DNA of 64,000 nt from Caballeronia sp. INDeC2 (GTDB lineage Bacteria; Pseudomonadota; Gammaproteobacteria; Burkholderiales; Burkholderiaceae), in contig NZ_JALQDG010000040.1 in NCBI RefSeq assembly GCF_023631325.1, positions 186,001 through 250,000 on the forward strand, written 5' to 3'. The notes beneath the pieces were generated by a model that did not search any database, was not told the DNA's origin, and saw only the letters and a program-made list of their open reading frames with translations. Position numbers and translations under genes: made by a program. Of this stretch, positions 43,845-51,695 are shown one piece after another; the first letter of the stretch is position 1, and every line of letters starts with the position of its first letter.

Positions 43845-44069
43845 TCACGCGTGCTGCACGGACTGTCGATGGTCGATTTCGGCCATGCCATAGGCGAACG
43901 CATAGCGCACCGCGCCGGTCGCGCTCGCAAATTCGCCGAGCATGCCGCTCGAACGGCGCGTGCCGTCCGGTTCGCGCACGATGAGCATCGCTGTATAGCG
44001 GTCCTGCTCCGGCACGGCCGTCGCGCTCAGCACGCGGCCTTTATAGATGACATCTTTGAATTGGGTCAT
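43845..44069 (-). CDS. Small hypothetical protein, paralogue of the previous gene
   Basis: 74 residues; start ATG at 44069 with GAGAGAACG upstream. The core VLSATAVPEQDRYTAMLIVR plus GMLGEFASATGAVRYAFAYG is similar to its downstream paralogue. Acts probably in the cytoplasm; function unknown. Both are in the same orientation as the kinase pair, 47 bp and 65 bp apart from their neighbours. Confidence 0.6.
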   Translation of the reverse strand: MTQFKDVIYKGRVLSATAVPEQDRYTAMLIVREPDGTRRSSGMLGEFASATGAVRYAFAYGMAEIDHRQSVQHA

Positions 44070-44349
44070 CGTTCTCTCAGGTTCTTTTTCGGTGACGGCA
44101 CTCGTGATGCCTACATTCCGTAAGCAACAGCCTAACCGTTCAAATTTTGTCGTCTAATCCGATTTAAGTTTTTTTACTTTTTTCCGGTAGTTACTTAAGT
44201 CCGATGAAATTATTTCCGCCGGTCACGCATCGAGCCGACCGTTCCGCCAAATCCTAGCCTTCCCCCGACGATCTTTTCCCTTGTTAAGCCGTCGCAGACA
44301 ATAATCGGCACAACACTAGGGCGGGCCCCTCCTGAACGGAGATCCACAG
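44070..44349. other. AT-rich intergenic region between divergent genes
   Basis: 280 bp. The part at about 44140-44215 (AAATTTTGTCGTC, AAGTTTTTTTACTTTTTTCC, GAAATTATTTCC) is markedly AT-richer than its surroundings. It must hold the promoters of the leftward small genes and the rightward beta-propeller gene. Confidence 0.5.
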
Positions 44350-46143
44350 ATGAAAGGGCATTTATCGGTTGGCGTGACCGCAGTTGCCATTGCAGCAATC
44401 ATCGGTGGATGCAGCGGAGGAAGTTCCAGTTCCGATCCGTCCGCGACATCCGGAGGCGCGGCATCGGCGTCCGGGCCTGCGGCGGCGTCTTCGCCTTCGT
44501 CGGCATCGTCGCCTTCATCGCCTTCACCGCCTTCATCGCCTGCTTCGTCCGCTGCACCGGCGAGCAGCGCGAGCGCACCGTCAGGCGCCAGCACGCCCGT
44601 GACAACCCGGCCGTCCGCATCCACGCCGATGGACGTCACCACGTATCACAACGACATCCGCCGTACCGCGCAGCAGCTCGCTGAAACCCGGCTCACGCTC
44701 GCCAACGTGAATGCATCGACATTCGGCAAGCTCGGCTTCTATTCCGTCGATGGCGCCGTCGATGCCCAGCCGCTCTTTCTCGGCAACGTGCCGATTGCGG
44801 GCGGCACGCATAACGTGCTGTACGTCGAAACCGAGAACGCGAGCATCTACGCGTTCGATGCCGACACCGGCACCGTGCTCTGGCATGTCTCCACGTTGCT
44901 TCCGGGCGAAGTGCCGAGCGACGATCGCGGTTGCGATCAGACCACGCCGACCATCGGCATCACGGCGACACCCGTCATCGATCGCACGCGGGGGCCGAAT
45001 GGCGCGATGTATGTCGTCGGCATGTCGAAGGACAGCGGCGGCGCGTATCACCAGCGCATTCACGCAATCGACATCGCAACGGGCGAGGAACTCTTCGGCG
45101 GCCCGACCGAGATCACCGGCTCGTATCCGGGCACCGGCTCGGGCAGCGTGAACGGCGTCGTGCCGTTTACGCCCGCGCAGTACATCGAGCGCGCGTCGCT
45201 GCTGCTCATGAACGGCGTCGTATACACGGCATGGAGCTCGCATTGCGACGCCTTGCCGTACACCGGCTGGGTCATGGGCTACAGCGCGGACACGCTGAAG
45301 CAGACAGGCATCGTCAACGTCACGCCGAACGGCGAGATGGGCGGCATCTGGATGGGCGGCGCGGGCCTCGCATCGGACGGCACGTCGATCTATTTCCTCG
45401 ACGGCAACGGCACGTTCGATCCGACCACCAACGCACAGGAAATGCCCAACAAGAACGACTTCGGCAACGGCTTCCTCAAGGTCACGCCGTCGTCGACGCT
45501 GACGCTTCAGGTGACCGATTACTTCGAGCCGTCGGATACCGTCGCGGAATCGACCGCGGACCTCGACCTGGGCTCGGGCGGCGTGCTGGTCTTGCCCGAT
45601 GTCACCGACATCAACGGCAACGTGCAGCATCTCGCCATAGGCGGCGGCAAGACGCGCGTGCTCTACGTCGTGAATCGCGACGCGATGGGAAAGTTCGATT
45701 CGAACGCCGATCATATCTATCAGCCGCTGTACTCGACGATCACCGGCCCCGTATTCACCGCGCCCGCGTTCTACAACAACACGATCTATATCGGCCCGGC
45801 GGGCGATCACCTCAAGGCGCTGCCGGTCGTGAACGCGGTGGTGGCGACGACAGCGTCGAGTCAGACCACGAGCCCGGCGGGTAACTGGAATTTCCCGGGC
45901 TTCGCGCCCGTCATTTCGGCGAACGGTGATACGAACGGCATCGTATGGGGCGTCGAGAACACGACGCCGACCGCCGTGCTGCACGCGTACAACGCGGGCA
46001 ATCTCGCGAACGAACTCTACAACAGCAATCAGGCGGGCACGCGCGATCAGTTCGGCAATAACAAATTCATCTCGCCGACGATAGCGAACGGCAAGGTCTA
46101 CGTGGGCACGAAAACCGGCGTCGCCGTGTTCGGTCTGCTATGA
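44350..46143 (+). CDS. PQQ-type beta-propeller lipoprotein
   Basis: 597 residues. Signal peptide with lipobox IGGC (Cys21). Residues about 22-90 are a Ser/Pro/Ala linker. The remainder has propeller repeats: LYVETENASIYAFDADTGTV, AMYVVGMSKDSGGAYHQRIH, IHAIDIATGEEL, TPVIDRT, ISPTIANGKVYVGTKTGVAV. It looks like a dehydrogenase-like or BamB-like propeller, without obvious catalytic residues for a PQQ enzyme. It is expected in the periplasm, anchored to a membrane. Role unknown; preceded by an AT-rich region. Confidence 0.75.
   Translation: MKGHLSVGVTAVAIAAIIGGCSGGSSSSDPSATSGGAASASGPAAASSPSSASSPSSPSPPSSPASSAAPASSASAPSGASTPVTTRPSASTPMDVTTYHNDIRRTAQQLAETRLTLANVNASTFGKLGFYSVDGAVDAQPLFLGNVPIAGGTHNVLYVETENASIYAFDADTGTVLWHVSTLLPGEVPSDDRGCDQTTPTIGITATPVIDRTRGPNGAMYVVGMSKDSGGAYHQRIHAIDIATGEELFGGPTEITGSYPGTGSGSVNGVVPFTPAQYIERASLLLMNGVVYTAWSSHCDALPYTGWVMGYSADTLKQTGIVNVTPNGEMGGIWMGGAGLASDGTSIYFLDGNGTFDPTTNAQEMPNKNDFGNGFLKVTPSSTLTLQVTDYFEPSDTVAESTADLDLGSGGVLVLPDVTDINGNVQHLAIGGGKTRVLYVVNRDAMGKFDSNADHIYQPLYSTITGPVFTAPAFYNNTIYIGPAGDHLKALPVVNAVVATTASSQTTSPAGNWNFPGFAPVISANGDTNGIVWGVENTTPTAVLHAYNAGNLANELYNSNQAGTRDQFGNNKFISPTIANGKVYVGTKTGVAVFGLL
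44491..44551. repeat. Ser/Pro-coding short tandem repeat
   Basis: Imperfect 9-bp units of the type CCTTCATCG (and CCTTCGTCG, CCTTCACCG) repeat over about 60 bp and encode the SPSSASSPSSPSPPSSPASS linker of the lipoprotein. Such a tract could change length by slippage. Confidence 0.7.
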
Positions 46144-46209
46144 AATGTCCCATCGGGGAAGCTCTGCATCGGGATAAGATCGAGGAACATCGACCCGTGG
46201 AGCATTCTC

Positions 46210-46782
46210 ATGCAACTGACCCGTCTTCTCGTTCCGAGCTTCGCGCAGACGCTGAAGAATCTGTCGACGTGGCTCGACAAGGCCGCCGCGCATCGGCAGG
46301 AAAAGGACGCGAATCCCGATGCGCTGATGACGCTGCGTCTTGCGCCCGACATGTATCCGCTCGCGGCGCAAGTGCGCTTCGTGTGTTTTCAGGCGCAGGA
46401 GCCGGTGTATCGATTGCGCGGAGAAGCCGTGCCGCAGAGCTTGCGCGAGGTGCGTGAAGAAGGGGCGAAGGCGAACGAGCAGCCCGGCTCGTTCGCTGAA
46501 GCGCGGGCGCGTATCGCCGAGGCGATCGCGTTTCTTTCGGCCCTTGCGCCCGATGCGCTCGATGCCGGCACCGATGCGCAAATCGCTTTGGATCTGCCGA
46601 ACGGCATCGTCTTCGATATGACCGGCGAGCAATACGCGCGCGACTGGTCCTTGCCGCAGTTCTACTTTCACGCCATGACCGCTTACGCGATCCTGCGCAA
46701 TCACGGCGTGCCGCTCGGCAAGCCGGATTACGTCGCCCATATGTTCGCGTATATCCGGCCCGGCACGTTGCCGCAGGGTTGA
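46210..46782 (+). CDS. DUF1993-family protein
   Basis: 190 residues. It follows the DUF1993 pattern: VPSFAQTLKNLSTWLDKAAA, LAPDMYPLAAQVRFVCFQAQ, QPGSFAEARARIAEAIAFLS and FYFHAMTAYAILRNHGVPLG with the late His-x3-His typical of DinB-like folds. Function unknown. It ends 12 bp from the convergent MFS gene. Confidence 0.8.
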   Translation: MQLTRLLVPSFAQTLKNLSTWLDKAAAHRQEKDANPDALMTLRLAPDMYPLAAQVRFVCFQAQEPVYRLRGEAVPQSLREVREEGAKANEQPGSFAEARARIAEAIAFLSALAPDALDAGTDAQIALDLPNGIVFDMTGEQYARDWSLPQFYFHAMTAYAILRNHGVPLGKPDYVAHMFAYIRPGTLPQG

Positions 46783-46794
46783 AGCGTCAGCGCA

Positions 46795-48120
46795 TCACGC
46801 GTTCGACATCACGCGGCGTTTGTCGTCGGCGCGATCTTCGTTGCCGTGACGCAGGCGCGTGCTGCACACCGCGGCGATCAGCAGCGCGATCGCGAGACAC
46901 ACGAGCCCGTTCATCGCGCGGCCGGTCGTCTGTTCGATGATGCCCATCACCGTCGGTCCGACGAAGCCGCCGAGCAAGCCGCATGAATTGACGAGGCCGA
47001 GGCCGCCCGCGAGCGCGCTGCCCGAAAGACGCGACTGCGGGAACGTGAAGATGATCGACTGCACGACGAAGAACATCAGCGCCGAGAGGCACACGCCGAG
47101 CAGCCCGATCACCGGCGACGCCCATGCGGCGATCAGCATGCCCGACGCCATGACGACCAGCCCCGCGATCAGAATGCGACGGCTCTTCGACGAATCGCTC
47201 GCGAAGCGCGGCAGCGTGGCTGCGCCGATTGCGGCGGCGACCCACGGCGTCGCGCTGAGCAGGCCGATCGTCAGCGGAGAAAATTTCCCCGACGCGCCGA
47301 TGATGCCCGGCAGGAAAAAGATCACCGTATAGATCGTCAGTTGATGGCAGAAGTAGACGAGAATCGCGAGCCACACCTGACGATCGCCGAGCACGCCGCG
47401 CAATGCGCCCGCGCCGTGGCCGCCGCCCTGCGCGTCCTGTTCGGCGGCGAGGCGGCGTTCCAGCGCGACGGCTTCATCGCGTGACAGCCACGGCGCGCTC
47501 GTCGGACGATCGGGCAGCATCTTCCATACGACGAACGCCAGCAGAATCGCGGGCACGCCTTCGATCACGAAGAGCCATTGCCAGCCGTGAAAGCCGAGCA
47601 CGCCGTCCAGTTCGAGCAACGCGCCGCCGAGCGGACCGCCGACGATATTCGCCACGCACACGCCGAGCAGGAAGTAGCCGGTAGCGCGAGCGCGTTCCTC
47701 CCGTCCGAACCAGTACGTGAGATAGAGCATCACGCCGGGGAAGAGTCCGGCTTCGGCCGTGCCGAGCAGGAGGCGCATCACATAGAACGAGGTCTCGCCG
47801 GTGACGAAGGCCATCGCGACGGACAGCGCGCCCCACGTCACCATGATGCGCGTGATCCAGAAACGCGCGCCGACCTTGTGCATGATCAGGTTGCTCGGAA
47901 TCTCGAAGGCCGCGTAGGTCAGGAAGAAGAGACCCGCGCCGAGTCCGTACGCGGCGGCGGAGATGCCGAGATCGATGCTCATCGAATGCTTCGCGAGCGC
48001 GATGTTCGTGCGATCGAGAAAGCTGATCACATAGACGATCACTAGCAAGGGCATCAGCTTGCGCAGCATCAGGCTATTGAGCGATGCGTGCGATGCGCTC
48101 GTCGTGTTGGGCTTGGACAT
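46795..48120 (-). CDS. MFS transporter, anion:cation symporter (ACS) type
   Basis: 441 residues from the ATG at 48120. 12 membrane helices; family motif VISFLDRTNIALAKHSM and the loop YWFGREERARATGYF. ACS members import organic anions such as phthalate, glucarate or hydroxy acids. It is last in a leftward set of GntR regulator, SDR and BKACE genes, so it likely imports the compound they degrade. Confidence 0.88.
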   Translation of the reverse strand: MSKPNTTSASHASLNSLMLRKLMPLLVIVYVISFLDRTNIALAKHSMSIDLGISAAAYGLGAGLFFLTYAAFEIPSNLIMHKVGARFWITRIMVTWGALSVAMAFVTGETSFYVMRLLLGTAEAGLFPGVMLYLTYWFGREERARATGYFLLGVCVANIVGGPLGGALLELDGVLGFHGWQWLFVIEGVPAILLAFVVWKMLPDRPTSAPWLSRDEAVALERRLAAEQDAQGGGHGAGALRGVLGDRQVWLAILVYFCHQLTIYTVIFFLPGIIGASGKFSPLTIGLLSATPWVAAAIGAATLPRFASDSSKSRRILIAGLVVMASGMLIAAWASPVIGLLGVCLSALMFFVVQSIIFTFPQSRLSGSALAGGLGLVNSCGLLGGFVGPTVMGIIEQTTGRAMNGLVCLAIALLIAAVCSTRLRHGNEDRADDKRRVMSNA

Positions 48121-48262
48121 GATGACTCCCGGAATCAGAAGGGGCGCGCGATGCGCGCGGGCGATGCGGTGTCGGGAAGGCGTTTCAAGAATGTGTCTCC
48201 GTAAGCGTTGTATTTTTATTGGCAAGAGCACGCGCCGATCATGCGGCGCGTGCGCATCAAAA

Positions 48263-49195
48263 CTAGAAGTTCACGTTGTCGCCGCCCTTGAGCGACAGCA
48301 TCTGCCGCGCTTCGGCCGGCGTCGCGACATCGAGCGACAAGCCTTCGATCACTTGCCGGATCTTGCGCACCTGCGCCGCGCTCGATTCGGCGAGTTGGCC
48401 CGGTCCGATCCACAGCGAATCTTCGAGACCCACGCGCACGTTCGACCCTTGCGCGACGCCGATCGAGCCGAGCGGAATCTGGTTGCGGCCCGCGCCGAGA
48501 ATCGACCAGACATAGTCGTTGCCGAAGAGACGATCCGCGGTGCGCTTCATGTGCGCGAGATCCTCCGGATGCCCGCCGATGCCGCCGAGCAAGCCGAAGA
48601 CGCTCTGCACGAAGAACGGTCCCTTCACGAGCCCGCGATCGACGAAATGCGCGAGGTTATACAGATGCGAGATGTCGTAGCACTCGAACTCGAAGCGCGT
48701 TCCATTGGCCGAGCATGAGGTCAGGATGTATTCGATATCGGCGAACGTGTTCTTGAACACGAGATCGCGGCTCTTCTCCAGATGCTGGCGTTCCCAGTCG
48801 TGCTTGAGATCCTTGAAGCGGTCGAGCATCGGATAGAGGCCGAAGTTCATCGAGCCCATGTTCAGCGACGCCACTTCCGGCTGAAAGTGATGTGCGGGCT
48901 TCAGACGTTCCGCGACCGTCATGTGCGGACTGCCGCCCGTCGTCAGGTTGATGACCGCATCGGTTTGCGACTTGATGCGCGGCAGGAAGCGCTGGAACAC
49001 GGCGGGGTCTTGCGTCGGGCGGCCGTCTTCGGGATCGCGCGCATGCAGATGCAGAATCGCCGCGCCTTCCTTCGCGGCCGCGAGCGCGGCTTCGGCGATT
49101 TCGTCGGGCGTGACCGGCAGATACGGCGACATCGACGGCGTATGGATCGCGCCCGTCGGTGCGCACGTGATGATGACCTTGCGTTTGGTTGCCAT
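48263..49195 (-). CDS. Beta-keto acid cleavage enzyme (BKACE, DUF849)
   Basis: 310 residues. Family signature: VIITCAPTGAIHTPSMSPYL at the start, zinc His pair in AILHLHARDPEDGRPTQDP, LTTGGSP and GLEDSLWIGPGQLAESSA. BKACE enzymes cleave beta-keto acids with acetyl-CoA into acetoacetate and a new CoA ester; substrates include dehydrocarnitine and 3-keto-5-aminohexanoate. The exact substrate cannot be read here. It lies 9 bp after the SDR gene, which may make its keto substrate. Confidence 0.9.
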   Translation of the reverse strand: MATKRKVIITCAPTGAIHTPSMSPYLPVTPDEIAEAALAAAKEGAAILHLHARDPEDGRPTQDPAVFQRFLPRIKSQTDAVINLTTGGSPHMTVAERLKPAHHFQPEVASLNMGSMNFGLYPMLDRFKDLKHDWERQHLEKSRDLVFKNTFADIEYILTSCSANGTRFEFECYDISHLYNLAHFVDRGLVKGPFFVQSVFGLLGGIGGHPEDLAHMKRTADRLFGNDYVWSILGAGRNQIPLGSIGVAQGSNVRVGLEDSLWIGPGQLAESSAAQVRKIRQVIEGLSLDVATPAEARQMLSLKGGDNVNF

Positions 49196-49204
49196 GTTGT
49201 CCTC

Positions 49205-49996
49205 TTAAAGCGTTTCGACGTTGCCGCAGACGGAGAGCGCCTGACCCGAAATCGCGCTGCCGGCGGGCGAGCTGAGATAGAGCACGCTCGCGGCGACTTC
49301 CTCTTGCGTGACCATGCGGCGCAGCGAAATCTTCGCGAGATATTGCTTCTCCATCTCCTCGTAAGCGATGCCGAGCTGTTTCGCGCGCGCGGCGATCACG
49401 CCTTCCATGCGCGGACCCTTGACGATGCCCGGCTGCACCGCATTCACGCGAATGTTGTCCGGACCGAGTTCGATGGCGAGACTCTTCGCGAGGCCGACCA
49501 CGGCCCACTTCGTCGCGGAGTAGGGCGTGCGAAAGCCATAGCCGAGACGCCCCGCGACCGACGACATGAACACGATCACGCCGCCATCGGTCGCCTCGCG
49601 CAGCATCGGCACGGCCTCGCGCGAGAAGTAGTACTGGCTGTTCAGATTCACGTCGATGGTCTTTTCCCAGTCGTCGGAATCGATCGCGTCGATGCCGCCC
49701 GTCGGGCCCGCGATGCCCGCGTTGTTGATCAGCACGTCGAGGCCGCCGAGCTCGCGACGCACGTCGTCGAAGACGCGCTTCACGTCCTCCTTGTTCGCGA
49801 CATCCGCACGCGTGCCCGTGATCGACGGCGAAACGCTCGACACCGCGTCGATGGCTTTCGGGTCGACATCGCAGACATGCACGCGTGCGCCCGTCGACAC
49901 GAACGCCTTCGCGATTGCGAGACCGATGCCCGACGCGCCGCCCGTGATCAGCACGCGCAAGCCAGCGCGCGGGGTGAGCAGTTTGATGAAATCCAT
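49205..49996 (-). CDS. Short-chain dehydrogenase/reductase
   Basis: 263 residues. NAD(P) motif TGGASGIGLA, NNAGIAG, active Ser in FMSSVAG and YSATKWA. The acidic VCDVDP after the second strand favours NAD. It probably oxidises a beta-hydroxy acid to the keto acid used by the adjacent BKACE (inference). Confidence 0.9.
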   Translation of the reverse strand: MDFIKLLTPRAGLRVLITGGASGIGLAIAKAFVSTGARVHVCDVDPKAIDAVSSVSPSITGTRADVANKEDVKRVFDDVRRELGGLDVLINNAGIAGPTGGIDAIDSDDWEKTIDVNLNSQYYFSREAVPMLREATDGGVIVFMSSVAGRLGYGFRTPYSATKWAVVGLAKSLAIELGPDNIRVNAVQPGIVKGPRMEGVIAARAKQLGIAYEEMEKQYLAKISLRRMVTQEEVAASVLYLSSPAGSAISGQALSVCGNVETL

Positions 49997-50103
49997 CGAT
50001 TGACTCCTTTGTGGTTATGTTTTGCGGGACGTGCGCCGTCCTCGCGATAGCGATTAGTAATACTGATGAATATGTGAAGGAGCGCGCGTTGCGCCTTCGT
50101 CGT

Positions 50104-50823
50104 TCAGCTCTGCGCGTGACGCCGCATGTGCGATTCCTGCGAACGCAGACGCGCTTCGAGATCGCGTGCGGCGTCGCGAATGTCCTTTGCGATACCTTCG
50201 CGCGCGGCGGCGCCGTCGTGCTTCCACAACGCATCGATGATCTGCCGGTGCGCCTGCATCGACACGCGCATGTGCGCCACGTCGGGCGCGACCATGTTCA
50301 GGAACGGACCGATGCGCATCCACATGTTCTGGATCGTCGCGAGCGTCATGTCGCTTGCGCCGTGCCGATAGATGCTCGTATGGAAGGCGAAGTTGCAGCG
50401 CAGATAGGCGCGGGCGTCGTCGGCTTCGACGTGGGCATCCATTTCATCGAAGATGTGCTGCACGGCGGCGACGTCCTCGTTGGCCATGCGGGCCGCCGCG
50501 CGTTCCGCGACGCAGCCTTCCAGCGCGATACGCACGTCGCGCAGTTCTTCGAGCAGGTCGGGCGTCATCGGCGGGACCATCAGGCCGCGCGACGGGCCAT
50601 CGACCAGTGCGCCTTCCGCGCGCAGGCGCGTAAGCGCGGCGCGCACGGGCATCGTCGAGAGGCCTACTGCTTCCGCGACGCCGCGCAGACTCAGCGGCTG
50701 CCCGGCGGCGAAACTGCCGCTCATGATCGCTTCGCGCAATTGCTGATAGACCTTCGTCGCCATCGTTTCCGTCGCGATGACTTCGAGTTGCGGCATGGGT
50801 TGCGTCAATGATCGGGGTGCCAC
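50104..50823 (-). CDS. GntR-family regulator (FadR subfamily)
   Basis: 239 residues with a GTG start at 50823, preferred because AGGAAG lies just upstream; an ATG at 50796 has no such site. Winged HTH: ATKVYQQLREAIMSGSFAAG, LSTMPVRAALTRLRAEG. C-terminal FCD ligand domain with RDVRIALEGCVAERAAARMA and metal-binding His-like NFAFHTSIY and AHRQIIDAL. It probably represses the downstream SDR-BKACE-MFS genes. Confidence 0.9.
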   Translation of the reverse strand: MAPRSLTQPMPQLEVIATETMATKVYQQLREAIMSGSFAAGQPLSLRGVAEAVGLSTMPVRAALTRLRAEGALVDGPSRGLMVPPMTPDLLEELRDVRIALEGCVAERAAARMANEDVAAVQHIFDEMDAHVEADDARAYLRCNFAFHTSIYRHGASDMTLATIQNMWMRIGPFLNMVAPDVAHMRVSMQAHRQIIDALWKHDGAAAREGIAKDIRDAARDLEARLRSQESHMRRHAQS

Positions 50824-51005
50824 GCGGATTTTCTTCCTGATGTTTGATCTGTGATCACAGTTTGATTTCGCGAGGAAGTTAAGTCAATGCGAAGCGCGTC
50901 AGGGATAACCCGATGTGACGTGGCGTTCATTTGGACCGAAAGCGAGATCGTTGGGCACAATGCTTGCGAATTCTCGAACCGCGACATCGCCCCAGCCAAT
51001 CCGCA

Positions 51006-51695
51006 ATGCGACCCACCGACTCCGACGTTTCTCCGGCCCTCGAATGCCGCCGCCTCACGAAGAACTATCGCGGCGGCCGCGTCGTGCTCGACGCGCTCGA
51101 CTTCGCGCTCGGCGCGGGCGAGTTCGTCGCGATCATGGGCGATTCGGGCGTCGGCAAATCCACGCTGCTAAATCTGATCGCGGGTCTCGATACCGCCGAC
51201 AGCGGCGACGTGCTGATCGACGGCACGTCGATCTCGACGCTCTCCGACGACGCCGCCACCCGCCTGCGCCGGCAAAAGCTCGGCTTCGTATTCCAGGCGT
51301 TTCATGTCCTGCCGCATTTGACGCTGTATCAGAACGTGGCGGTTCCGCTGCTGTTGAACGGCATGCCGCCCGCGCCGGCGCACGCGATGCTCGCGGCGGT
51401 CGGCCTCGACGGACGCGGCGGCGACATGCCGCGTCAGCTTTCCGGCGGCGAACTGCAACGTGTGGCGATTGCGCGGGCGCTGGTGCATCGGCCGCGTCTT
51501 TTGCTCGCCGACGAACCCACCGGCAATCTCGATCCGCAGACCGCGCACGAAGTGCTCGCATTGCTGCGCGCCGAAACCCAGGCGACGCGCGCCGCGACGG
51601 TGATGGTCACGCATTCGGAAGCGGCCGCTGCGTTTGCCGATCGCATCGTGATTCTGAGTGATGGCGCGCTGCACGCCGCGACGCTCGCGCGATGA
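51006..51695 (+). CDS. LolD/MacB-type ABC transporter ATPase
   Basis: 229 residues from the ATG at 51006. Walker A MGDSGVGKST, signature LSGGELQRVAIARAL, Walker B LLLADEPTGNLDPQT, switch His in VMVTHSEAA. This subtype powers MacB-fold transporters that move lipoproteins or peptides out of the membrane. The stop overlaps the permease start (ATGA at 51692). Confidence 0.92.
   Translation: MRPTDSDVSPALECRRLTKNYRGGRVVLDALDFALGAGEFVAIMGDSGVGKSTLLNLIAGLDTADSGDVLIDGTSISTLSDDAATRLRRQKLGFVFQAFHVLPHLTLYQNVAVPLLLNGMPPAPAHAMLAAVGLDGRGGDMPRQLSGGELQRVAIARALVHRPRLLLADEPTGNLDPQTAHEVLALLRAETQATRAATVMVTHSEAAAAFADRIVILSDGALHAATLAR

Noticed and set aside
44491..44551. Short repeats as a CRISPR-like array
   Set aside because: Units are 9 bp, contiguous, and encode a Ser/Pro linker inside a gene.
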